From Nocardia brasiliensis IFM 10847 (GTDB taxonomy: Bacteria > Actinomycetota > Actinomycetes > Mycobacteriales > Mycobacteriaceae): a stretch of 43,262 nucleotides of DNA. The notes beneath the pieces were generated by a model. That model saw only the letters and a list, made by a program, of their open reading frames with translations. It had not been told where the DNA came from and made no database searches. The position numbers were made by a program, and so were the translations under genes. Positions 1 to 7,011 of the stretch are shown here, piece by piece. Each line of letters opens with the position of its first letter. Position 1 is the first letter of the stretch. The DNA lies in NCBI RefSeq assembly GCF_000710915.1, contig NZ_BAUA01000069.1, forward strand, positions 1-43,262, given 5' to 3'.

Positions 1-51
1 TGTGTGCCTTGACCCGACGGAACAGGCCGCTGGTCGACCGCTGACCCCTGG

Positions 52-65
52 CATCGGGCCCGATG
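52..65. promoter_or_regulatory. 14-bp perfect palindrome upstream of the stress protein gene
   Basis: The sequence CATCGGGCCCGATG is its own reverse complement and ends 100 bases before the start of the universal stress gene. No T-run follows, so a terminator is unlikely and a binding site for a dimeric regulator is possible. Universal stress genes of mycobacteria are often under the DosR regulator, but this palindrome does not clearly match the DosR box, so no regulator is named. Confidence 0.3.
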
Positions 66-165
66 GTCCCTATCGCCCGCGATCCCGGTTCTGTGATGGT
101 GGATTCACCGGTGTGACAGCGCGGCCGCCGTGCACCCAACGGCGACTACAGAACAGGAAATACCG

Positions 166-1044
166 ATGAGCCCCCGGATCGATCGACAGACAATCGTGGT
201 CGGCATCGATGACTCGCCGACCGCGTTGAATGCTGCACGATGGGCGGCGTACTTGGCGTGCGCGTTTCACGCTCCGCTGCTGATCGCTTGTGCGGCAAAG
301 AGTCCCAGCCACTATCGCACTCCCGCGAAGCAGCTCGCCGCAGGTGTCCAGCCCGCGCGAGCGTACGCGGCCGCCGACGAAACCCTGCAGCGCACGGTCG
401 AACTCGTGCACACTGCCCATCCGGACCTGGCCGCCGATACGGTGGCAATGGCCGGACCGCCGGACCGAGCGCTGGTGGAATTGAGCGAACACGCCAGGAT
501 CGTCGTGGTCGGCGGACAGACCGCGTTCGAGGCCAGAATGACCGGACCGACCACCGTGCGCGTCATGGAGCATGCGCACTGTCCTGTGGCGGTGTGGCGC
601 GGAACGAATGGCCGGCCGATAGCGCGGGAAAGGCCGGTGGCCGTCGGCGTGGACGGGTCCGCGGCTAGCGCCCCCGCCATCGCGCACGGCTTCGAAATCG
701 CTGCTGCCCTGGCTGTTTCACTGGTAGCGGTGCACGCCTGGCCGTCCCGCATCGCATCCGTCGGCCACCATCTCGATCGTGCGCAAAACGAACGCGTGCT
801 GCTCGCCGAATGCCTGGCCGGATGGCGCGAAGAGTATCCGGACGTCGACGTGACCGAGATGCCCGTTCCCGGTCTCGTCGACTCCGTGCTCACCGACGTC
901 GCCGAACACGCCCAACTGCTGGTCGTCGGCAGCCGTGGCCGCGGCACCGCGGCCGCCGCCCTGCTCGGATCGACCAGCCGCAACCTGCTCCACCACGCGA
1001 CCTGCCCGGTCCTCGTCTGCCGCGCCACCGGTAGAACAAGGTAG
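166..1044 (+). CDS. Universal stress protein with two Usp domains
   Basis: A protein of 292 residues containing two tandem Usp folds. The first opens with VVGIDDSPTALNAARWA and the second with VAVGVDGSAASAPAI near residue 160. Each ends in the usual strand before the C-terminal helix, ARIVVVGGQ in the first and LLVVGSRGRG in the second. The G-x(2)-G-x(9)-G-S/T nucleotide-binding pattern is well preserved only in the second domain, as GSRGRGTAAAALLGSTS, so ATP binding is more likely there. The start at 166 follows the purine-rich AACAGGAAAT. An in-frame GTG at 130 has no comparable ribosome site. Tandem Usp proteins in mycobacteria respond to hypoxia or stationary phase. The target of this copy cannot be read from sequence. 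Confidence 0.92.
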   Translation: MSPRIDRQTIVVGIDDSPTALNAARWAAYLACAFHAPLLIACAAKSPSHYRTPAKQLAAGVQPARAYAAADETLQRTVELVHTAHPDLAADTVAMAGPPDRALVELSEHARIVVVGGQTAFEARMTGPTTVRVMEHAHCPVAVWRGTNGRPIARERPVAVGVDGSAASAPAIAHGFEIAAALAVSLVAVHAWPSRIASVGHHLDRAQNERVLLAECLAGWREEYPDVDVTEMPVPGLVDSVLTDVAEHAQLLVVGSRGRGTAAAALLGSTSRNLLHHATCPVLVCRATGRTR

Positions 1045-1153
1045 GGACCTCCGATGACGTTCTGCCCTAGCACCGGACCGGGCGCCGGTCCGATCCTGGT
1101 AAGTGGCGAAGGCCAGATCCGTTGAGGATCAACATATTCGAGAGGGCAATATC

Positions 1154-1492
1154 ATGAAGCCGTTGTCGGAATCGCTGATGGAACTCGCGGCCCGAGTGAA
1201 GCAGTTCGAAGAGTCGTCCGCCGCGGCGCGGGAGAAGAACCGCGCCATGCTGCAGTCTCGCCGGGAAGAATTGGCCGCGACCCTCGAGCACGAGGGAACC
1301 GAGTTCGAAAAGACCACGGCGGAACTCCGGGACGCCGCGATGAGTTGGTGGTCGGTCACCAGGGAGGCGCTCGAGCGTCAGATCGGTGTGATGCGAGCCG
1401 ACTTCGAGAAGTGGCAGTCCGATCTCAAAGCCCAGCACCGGGAACAAGCCGCAAGCGCCGGCCAGATCGCCGGGCCGGCGAGCAAGAGCTGA
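1154..1492 (+). CDS. Small coiled-coil protein of unknown function
   Basis: A 112-residue, highly charged, Glu/Arg/Lys/Ala-rich protein with no Cys and no membrane segment. Residues 5 to 100 should be almost entirely helical, with heptad-like spacing that suggests a coiled coil. One short aromatic patch, SWWSV, breaks the pattern. I recognise no family. The start is placed at the ATG after GAGAGGGCAATATC, a good ribosome site. It follows the stress protein gene in the same direction after 109 bases containing a GC-rich hairpin (CGGACCG / CGGTCCG, 1074-1092), so it may or may not be co-transcribed. Confidence 0.7.
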   Translation: MKPLSESLMELAARVKQFEESSAAAREKNRAMLQSRREELAATLEHEGTEFEKTTAELRDAAMSWWSVTREALERQIGVMRADFEKWQSDLKAQHREQAASAGQIAGPASKS

Positions 1493-1603
1493 CGGACACC
1501 GCGCCGCCCGCCGCTAACACGCGATGCGCCGTTCCGTGGCTACGCCGTAGGGCCGCTGGATGAGTGGACTTCGTCACCGGCCGGTCGCCGTTTCCACAGT
1601 CGG

Positions 1604-2214
1604 CTATCCGCAGGCGTCGTCCAGGACACGCTCGACGGGCTCCGGCAGCAAGGCACCCGTCGACAGGAGCACGATGTAACGTCCGATGCGCACGGCGTGG
1701 TCGCCGATCCGTTCGTAATAGCGGCCCAGCAGTGCGCAGTCGACAGCCTCAGCGATGGTTCCGTTCCAGTCCGGGCCGAGCACCAAGTCGTTGAGGTCGC
1801 GTTGTCGCAGATCGAGGGCGTCGTCGCGAAGGTCCGACGCCGTCGCCTCGCCGGCGGTGCGGGTCCCGAGGACGTGGTGGGCGCCGTTCACGAGTTCGGC
1901 GGCGAGGCGCCTCATCTCGATAACGATCTGCAGGGCGTGCTCGGGTGCGACCGGCGCCGGATAGCGCTGTTGGACGAGGTCGGCGATGTGGTGCGCCAGC
2001 ACCCCCATCCGCGACAGGTCTTCGACCAGGTGCAGCGCGGTCACGAGCTCACGCAAGTCCGTGGCGACCGGAGCTTGCCGCGCCAGATCGATACCACGAG
2101 CTCCTCGGTCGGCGGACACGACGCAGCCATCCGGTCCACCAGATCTATCGCGCGGCGGGCCGCGACGAGATCGCGGTGTATCGATGGCCCGATGTTGCCT
2201 TCAAGGACTGCCAC
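1604..2214 (-). pseudogene. phoU: phoU-like phosphate regulator, 5'-truncated and frameshifted
   Basis: The C-terminal 165 residues are clearly PhoU: QAPVATDLRELVTALHLVED, then LGRYYERIGDHAVRIGRYI, which carries the ExxxD metal-binding helix. This frame opens only at a GTG at 2119 (171 residues), while PhoU proteins are about 210-220 residues with two three-helix bundles. Directly upstream a different frame encodes VAVLEGNIGPSIHRD followed by LVAARRAIDLVDRMAASC, which looks like the preceding PhoU helices. This implies a frameshift near 2105-2122. Even after joining, the first helix (about 35 codons) is missing, because the region ends against the stop codon of the neighbouring gene at 2233. 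A sequencing error could explain the frameshift but not the missing 5' end. If the short frame is translated, it would be a half-domain protein. Confidence 0.7.
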
Positions 2215-2232
2215 CGCTCCGGTCCCCCGACG

Positions 2233-3027
2233 TTATGGCGACCATGAAGCGGACTGACGTGCCGCTGGTTCGGATTCGCGGCCTATATCAGCGGCTCCTG
2301 GGATTGGCTGCCGGTAGTCCAGGCGTGATGGCGTGACCGTGTACCGCAGGTGGGACAACCGCAGCGCTGTGCGCCTCCCGCTGCCGAGCCATGCGGCGAG
2401 CTCCCCGTCACTGTCTACGGTGGTGATCACCCGGGCCGGGCGAGCCAGGCAGCGCATGCGAAGGACCGCCGTGCCCAGCATGTCGCCGGGGAACTGCTGC
2501 TCGACGGTGGTGGCGAGATAGAGCGGCAAACGCGGACCGGCCTCGCGGGTTGTGACGCCGACCGTCCAACTCGGCGCGCCGACAGCGGCATCGATCGCGG
2601 TGACCGTACCGCAGGTGGACGTGCCGGCGAAGGCGCCGAGAGTGGCAGGGACACCCCAGTTCGCTCGCCCGGCCGTCAGACTCGCCTCGGAATTCGCGGC
2701 CAGAAACCCGAGGTGGGTGCGTAGCCGCGAGCCACGACGGTAGACGACGGCACCGGCCACTACGTCGTGCGCGCCGACCGGCGACCGATGATGGCGCACG
2801 ATGGCCCCGACAACACCGACGGGACCGGCCCGGCGGCGAACGAGCGCGGGCAACACATGGGCCGCGGCCCGACCGGCCCGGTCGAACCACAGAATGGCCT
2901 CTGCCTCACATGTCCATGGCGCAGCCGGAATTCCGTTCGGCAACCGGGCGGCGAACACAGGCGACAGAGCGGTCTCGGCAATGCCGGCGATATCCAGTTC
3001 CGGCCGGGCCGGCAGCAATGAAACCAT
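2233..3027 (-). CDS. Acetoacetate decarboxylase-fold protein lacking the catalytic lysine
   Basis: A 264-residue protein resembling the acetoacetate decarboxylase beta-barrel family. The clearest stretch is residues 105-131, ending in AGRANWGVPATLGAF, which corresponds to the family signature (A)GRE-x-WG-x-PKK-LG. The two lysines of the true decarboxylases, one of which forms the Schiff base, are replaced by Ala-Thr at residues 128-129. Decarboxylase activity is therefore unlikely. Members without the lysine may be lyases, hydratases or ligand binders. The start shares one base with the stop of the upstream oxygenase gene (TGATG), and GAGGG lies about 10 bases before it, so it is translated with that operon. 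It is the last gene of the five-gene set and may act on the oxygenase product; that role is inferred. Confidence 0.7.
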   Translation of the reverse strand: MVSLLPARPELDIAGIAETALSPVFAARLPNGIPAAPWTCEAEAILWFDRAGRAAAHVLPALVRRRAGPVGVVGAIVRHHRSPVGAHDVVAGAVVYRRGSRLRTHLGFLAANSEASLTAGRANWGVPATLGAFAGTSTCGTVTAIDAAVGAPSWTVGVTTREAGPRLPLYLATTVEQQFPGDMLGTAVLRMRCLARPARVITTVDSDGELAAWLGSGRRTALRLSHLRYTVTPSRLDYRQPIPGAADIGRESEPAARQSASWSP

Positions 3028-3932
3028 CAGTGAGCCCTCGTGATTCGCTCGACCCGGATACCGGTCTCGGTATGCGGTGCCGCCGCGCCCGCCGCGCGGA
3101 TCCGGGCCGCGCGCAATCCGATACGGCCGTCCCGGGCGTAGGCCGCACGGGCCCTCGGCATGACGCGCAAACGATACGGGGCGGCCGGCCAGGTGTAGGC
3201 CACTGTCCTGCGGAAGGCATCGAATACGCGCTGGTTCGCAGCGGTCCAGGGGATGTCGAACACCTCGCGGACCACGGGCGGCAGCGCGCCTGCGCCCACG
3301 TGCAACCACGCCCTGCTCATGGCCGGGCTGCTCAATCGCCAGATCCGCGCCGGCACCCACGGTTGCGGCATATCGGCCGGTGACCGGAAGAAGTGCACCA
3401 GCTCCGCCGCGGCGGGGGTGGGTTCGATGACGTTGTGCAGCATGTGATTCCAGTACTCGGTGAAGTCCTGGTAGGTCGGCGGCACGACGCGATCGGACAG
3501 GCCGTACATCCGCCACCATTGCACTCCCTCCCGATAGAGCGCGGCCTTCTCGGCCAGCGAGTAGGGGCGGGCGAAATACAGGTCACCGGTGCGGAAGGCG
3601 GCGTCGAGGAAGGTCGCGTGCGCCCAGAAGTACGTTTCCGGGTCGAGCGCGTGATAGCGGCTGCCGTCGGGCATCGCGCCCTTGATGTCACGATGGAAAT
3701 CCCTGATCCGGCCGGCGGTCTCGGCAGCCTGAAGGCCGTCGAAGATACTGCCCTGAATCTGCGGAACCGAGCGGAACAACCGCTGCAACGGTTCGCTGTA
3801 GAAGGCCGAATGCTGTTCCACGCCACGACCGAGCGCGGGATACATCAACTGCAACAGGCCCTCCACCGGCGCGACCAGGTAGCCGCGGCGGTCGCCGTAG
3901 GTTTCGTACAGCAGTGATCCGGGTCCGAACAT
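3027..3932 (-). CDS. MpaB/DUF2236-family oxygenase-like protein (third copy)
   Basis: A 301-residue member of the MpaB / latex-clearing-protein-like family (DUF2236), which are haem-dependent oxygenases where studied. It shares with the first gene of the operon the patterns RDFHRDIKGAMPDG, YHALDPETYFWAHATF and EYWNHMLHNVIEPT. The likely haem-ligand His is residue 105 (WAH). The Arg four residues before the conserved Thr in the paralogue (RARQT) is Gln here (LQAAET, Gln68), which may weaken or change activity. The start at 3932 is set by AAGGAGA eight bases upstream. Longer in-frame extensions run into the ferredoxin gene. No membrane segment is obvious. It could be a catalytic partner or a non-catalytic subunit of the other two. 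Confidence 0.85.
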   Translation of the reverse strand: MFGPGSLLYETYGDRRGYLVAPVEGLLQLMYPALGRGVEQHSAFYSEPLQRLFRSVPQIQGSIFDGLQAAETAGRIRDFHRDIKGAMPDGSRYHALDPETYFWAHATFLDAAFRTGDLYFARPYSLAEKAALYREGVQWWRMYGLSDRVVPPTYQDFTEYWNHMLHNVIEPTPAAAELVHFFRSPADMPQPWVPARIWRLSSPAMSRAWLHVGAGALPPVVREVFDIPWTAANQRVFDAFRRTVAYTWPAAPYRLRVMPRARAAYARDGRIGLRAARIRAAGAAAPHTETGIRVERITRAH

Positions 3933-3997
3933 GAGGTGTTTCTCCTTGACCGGCGGTGCGGGGCTCGCCTGGGTGCCGAGTACTCGAGCTGTCGTGG

Positions 3998-4303
3998 TCA
4001 CAGATCCACGATCAGGCGGGTGAGGTGGTCGCCGGTGGCCGTGCACAGGCGCACGGCGCAGCCACGACCGCGCCGAATCAGCACCTCGGCCGACAGGTCG
4101 GCGCCGAATTCCGCTCCGAGAACAGTGGTTTCGCAAGTTCCGCAAATTCCGGACCGGCACATCGCGGGCACGGCGATACCCGCCCGCTCGAGCGCCTCCA
4201 GCACAGTGAGTTCAGCGGGCACCCGGATGGTCGCGCCGCTGCGGCGCAGCACGACCAGCAATGCCGGGGAGCCGTCGTTGTCCGACGGGGATCCCGCTGT
4301 CAT
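3998..4303 (-). CDS. Plant-type 2Fe-2S ferredoxin
   Basis: A 101-residue protein with the 2Fe-2S pattern CRSGICGTC (C-x4-C-x2-C) near residue 54 and the fourth Cys in RLCTATG near residue 88. It ends in LTRLIVDL. This layout matches the C-terminal ferredoxin domain of phthalate-dioxygenase-reductase-type proteins, here encoded alone without the flavin and NAD domains. The reductase must therefore come from elsewhere. The ATG overlaps the stop of the upstream oxygenase gene (ATGA), so translation is coupled to it. Its position between oxygenase genes makes it the obvious electron carrier of this operon. Characterised Lcp enzymes need only O2 and no ferredoxin, so a redox-dependent reaction is suggested. 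Confidence 0.9.
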   Translation of the reverse strand: MTAGSPSDNDGSPALLVVLRRSGATIRVPAELTVLEALERAGIAVPAMCRSGICGTCETTVLGAEFGADLSAEVLIRRGRGCAVRLCTATGDHLTRLIVDL

Positions 4304-5664
4304 CGCACCGGACACGACGGCACCCCCTGCGCGGTGCCGTCGTGATGGTCGTACGGCGTGCCGTGAATCCCGGCACGGGCCGCGAGGATACGGGTGATAC
4401 GGGTATTGACCCGCCAAGCGGGATCATCGCCGCGGGTGCGGCGCCGCATGCGCCCCTCGGCGCCCGGCAGCCCGTCGTCGAGTGCGCGCAACCGCACGTT
4501 GGCGTTGGCGACCATACCGGTGATGCCCGCCCACGGCTGGAATCCGATGTCGTTCAAGGGGGTCGCGGCCAACAGTGCCCGGGTCAGCTCGGCGCTGCTG
4601 AAGTAGGCCATCATGCCCATCGGCGCGGCGGCCACGGCCATCCGCAGACGGTGCCGAAAGCCCTTTCCCCCTAGCGATTTCGTCGCGGCACCGGCCATCT
4701 GGCCGGTCCATTCCGGTGCGGTGCCGGCGGTGGCGACCATGTAGTCCGACAGGTGCATGCCGTCGAGCGCGGTGCGGGGTATGAGTTCCTCGGCGACACC
4801 GAAGATGTAGGCGATATAGGCCCAGTAGTGCATGGCCGCATCGAATTGCGCCATGCTGAACCGGCGCCCGTGCACGTGATCGAAGCACATCGGCGACAGG
4901 CCGAAGGTCACCGCGGCACCCATCATGGTGGCGTTCGAGATCGGGTTACCGTGCACCGCGAAATGCTCATCGCCCCAGGTTTTGCGCAGGCCCGCTCGGA
5001 CCTGTGCGTGCATGAATCGCACTCGCACCGTGTCTTTGAACACCGGTGACCAGCGGTCCATACCGCCGGGACGTGTGACGTTCCAGAACCAGGTCGCGGT
5101 CTCCAGGTTGCGGCGATAGGGATCGTTCACGAACCGCCCGGTCGCTCCCGTGGCGGACGCGACCTCGGCGCCGACGAAGGTGCCCATGAAATCCTGCACG
5201 CCCATGGCGAGTTTGCCCGAGGTGGAGACGTTGATCCACAGCCGCCGGCCATGCTCCCACAGTTGCGGGTCGTACCAGGGTGGCGGATTGTCGAGTTGTT
5301 CGAACAGCGCGACCAGTTCCGGTGGTGGATCGGCGAGGGTGTCGATGCCGTTGTCCAGCGCATGCTCGAGCATGCGCCGGCCCGCCGCGGTGCCGATCCG
5401 GGTGCACGCCGCGACCACGCCGTCCATCAGCTCGTCTCCCTGCCACAGATGGTCGGCCATGAGCCGGGTGATCGGTGTCTGCACCGGTTCCGGCTGCACG
5501 TCGATCCACGCGGAGAGCATCTTGCGCCGCGGTTCGAGCCACAGTGGCGAGGCGATCGCGCGGGCCGGAGCGGGACGCAAGGGCATTCCAGGCCGGTAGT
5601 AGTAATCGAACGGATGCGCCGGGTCGGCGGTACTGCCGGCGACGCTGCTGTCGGGTGCCCGCAT
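4300..5664 (-). CDS. MpaB/DUF2236-family oxygenase, latex-clearing-protein-like
   Basis: A 454-residue member of the haem oxygenase family that includes the rubber-cleaving Lcp. Residues 180-226 hold the core: RNLET with Arg185 and Thr189, then a Trp-rich loop, then VRFMHAQVRAGL with His219. In Streptomyces Lcp the essential residues are, from memory, Arg164, Thr168 and haem-ligand His198; the spacing (4, then 30) is identical. The family cofactor is b-type haem and the reaction is oxygenolytic cleavage of C=C bonds, in Lcp of polyisoprene. No Tat or Sec signal is seen at the N-terminus, unlike secreted Lcp, which suggests a small, imported substrate. The start lies two bases after the upstream stop, with AGGG before it. 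Confidence 0.88.
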   Translation of the reverse strand: MRAPDSSVAGSTADPAHPFDYYYRPGMPLRPAPARAIASPLWLEPRRKMLSAWIDVQPEPVQTPITRLMADHLWQGDELMDGVVAACTRIGTAAGRRMLEHALDNGIDTLADPPPELVALFEQLDNPPPWYDPQLWEHGRRLWINVSTSGKLAMGVQDFMGTFVGAEVASATGATGRFVNDPYRRNLETATWFWNVTRPGGMDRWSPVFKDTVRVRFMHAQVRAGLRKTWGDEHFAVHGNPISNATMMGAAVTFGLSPMCFDHVHGRRFSMAQFDAAMHYWAYIAYIFGVAEELIPRTALDGMHLSDYMVATAGTAPEWTGQMAGAATKSLGGKGFRHRLRMAVAAAPMGMMAYFSSAELTRALLAATPLNDIGFQPWAGITGMVANANVRLRALDDGLPGAEGRMRRRTRGDDPAWRVNTRITRILAARAGIHGTPYDHHDGTAQGVPSCPVR

Positions 5665-5666
5665 CG

Positions 5667-6665
5667 TCAGAACCCTGTCAGTTGGCGGAATCTGGTGCCG
5701 GTGGTCGCGCCGAAGTCGGCGTGTACCGGGCAGTAATGCCTGGGGTCTTCCCGGTGTTCCGGTGCGGGCCACAGAAATTGCGGCGCTTCCGGTGGCGGCA
5801 GCTCGGCGGGGCGTCTACCGGCTTCCCGGCGTCGGCCGGCGCGGATACGGGGGAAGAAGTATTTCACCGAATCGGGCGTCGCGGCATTCATGGCCGAGAA
5901 CAACCGGCACAGCCGGTCGAATCGGCGCTGATCGCGCTCGGTCCAGGAGAATCCCATGGTCCGCCGGACCGCCGGATCGCACAGGCCGATGGTGAGGAAG
6001 TGATAGAACCTCGCACCGTAGGGCCGAAGCACACGCTCCCACAGCGGTTTCGGAATCCAGCGCACTACCGGGAAGATCGGCACCGGGGCGGTGTTCGCGA
6101 GATTCCAGACATCCCAGGCGGCCCGCGTCGGTTCGAGGACGTTGTCGCACATGTCATTCCAGTAGCGCTGAAACTCCGGCCAGCTCTCGGGGACGACCCG
6201 CATGCTCATCCCGTACATCTCGTACCACTGGTACTGCTCGCGCCACAGTTGTTCGCGCTGCGCCTCGGTCAGCCCGCCCATGAAGAGGTCGCCCGCGCGC
6301 AAGGTCTGCATGAAGAACACCGCGTGTGCCCAATAGAACGTGCCGGGATCGAGTGCATGGTAGCGACGCCCCTGCGCGTCGTGCCCCTTGATATCGCGGT
6401 GGTACCCGACGATCTCGCGCGCGGTCTGCCGCGCCCGCGGCCCGTCGAAGACCACACCGATGATCGGGTACCCGGAGCGGAATACGCGCTGATAGAACTC
6501 GTCCTGGATGCGGGAGTGGAACTCGACACCCGCGCCCAGCCCAGGATGCATGTTCTGCACCATGCCGAGGAACAGGCCCGTCGGCACGAAGTACAGCGAA
6601 CCGAATATCTTCCACGTCAGAGAGTCGGGGCCCAGAGGCACCGGTTCGTGTGGATGTGCCGTCAT
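5667..6665 (-). CDS. MpaB/DUF2236-family oxygenase (first gene of operon)
   Basis: A 332-residue MpaB-type protein. It carries RARQTAREIVGYHRDIKG (Arg77, Thr81), YHALDPGTFYWAHAVFF with candidate haem ligand His114, and YWNDMCDNVLEPT. It is closely related to the third oxygenase gene of the operon but keeps the conserved Arg. The N-terminus has a short hydrophobic stretch (residues 19-36), not a typical signal peptide, though it could attach to the membrane; fungal MpaB is itself membrane-bound. The ATG follows AGGAAAGG. It is the promoter-proximal gene of a five-gene operon and lies opposite a mce import operon. The substrate is unknown; a terpenoid, steroid or other unsaturated lipid is the natural guess for this family. 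Confidence 0.87.
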   Translation of the reverse strand: MTAHPHEPVPLGPDSLTWKIFGSLYFVPTGLFLGMVQNMHPGLGAGVEFHSRIQDEFYQRVFRSGYPIIGVVFDGPRARQTAREIVGYHRDIKGHDAQGRRYHALDPGTFYWAHAVFFMQTLRAGDLFMGGLTEAQREQLWREQYQWYEMYGMSMRVVPESWPEFQRYWNDMCDNVLEPTRAAWDVWNLANTAPVPIFPVVRWIPKPLWERVLRPYGARFYHFLTIGLCDPAVRRTMGFSWTERDQRRFDRLCRLFSAMNAATPDSVKYFFPRIRAGRRREAGRRPAELPPPEAPQFLWPAPEHREDPRHYCPVHADFGATTGTRFRQLTGF

Positions 6666-6726
6666 CGAACACCTTTCCTCGGGACCCCGGCTTCGATGGC
6701 GGCCCGTTCCGAGCGGCCACCGCCGC

Positions 6727-6755
6727 TTGACACTGAGAAAATCTACGAATTTGTA
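6727..6755 (+). promoter_or_regulatory. Opposed promoter-like sequence toward the mce operon
   Basis: On the plus strand TTGACA (6727-6732) lies 17 bases before TTTGTA (6750-6755). If used, it would give the mce operon a leader of about 250 bases. It overlaps the minus-strand promoter, so the two would compete for polymerase. Confidence 0.35.
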
Positions 6756-6768
6756 ACACCGGCGTCAA
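6740..6768 (-). promoter_or_regulatory. Probable promoter of the oxygenase operon
   Basis: On the minus strand TTGACG (6768-6763) is separated by 17 bases from TAGATT (6745-6740), a good sigma-A-type match. It would start a transcript near 6733, about 68 bases before the first oxygenase ATG at 6665. Confidence 0.5.
6744..6755. promoter_or_regulatory. Near-palindrome inside the divergent promoters
   Basis: TACGAATTTGTA differs from its reverse complement TACAAATTCGTA only at one symmetric pair of positions. It sits within both overlapping promoters, a position from which one bound dimer could control both operons. No regulator gene lies next to it. The nearest is the TetR gene at 16918. Confidence 0.35.
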
Positions 6769-6873
6769 GCCCCAGATAGGCATCTGGACCTACTGGACAA
6801 CTCTTCGCAATGAGCCAAACCGTGATATCCCCACGTAAACCCCGGAGTGTCCGGTGAGATGCCGATTGCTTTC

Positions 6874-6890
6874 TGATTGCCGAACAATCA
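6874..6890. promoter_or_regulatory. Inverted repeat upstream of the mce operon
   Basis: TGATTG and CAATCA form perfect 6-base arms around a 5-base spacer, 121 bases before yrbEA. The size fits an operator for a dimeric regulator of TetR or GntR type. Control of mce operons by such regulators is known in mycobacteria, but this site cannot be assigned to one. Confidence 0.3.
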
Positions 6891-7011
6891 CCGAGAACGC
6901 TCCACTTGTGGACAAACATCGTCTACAGTCTCACTGTCACGCGCCAGAGCGAGGTCCAGCGCCGACACGACATTCCTTCCTCGTGGTCGGGGATGACGAG
7001 AAGAGACAGGT

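Noticed and set aside
1074..1092. Hairpin CGGACCG / CGGTCCG as a terminator after the stress gene
   Set aside because: The stem is good but no T-run follows, and the next gene is in the same direction.
5475..6779. Plus-strand open frame of 434 codons opposite the first oxygenase gene
   Set aside because: It is the antisense of a well-supported MpaB-family gene, with no motif or ribosome site of its own.
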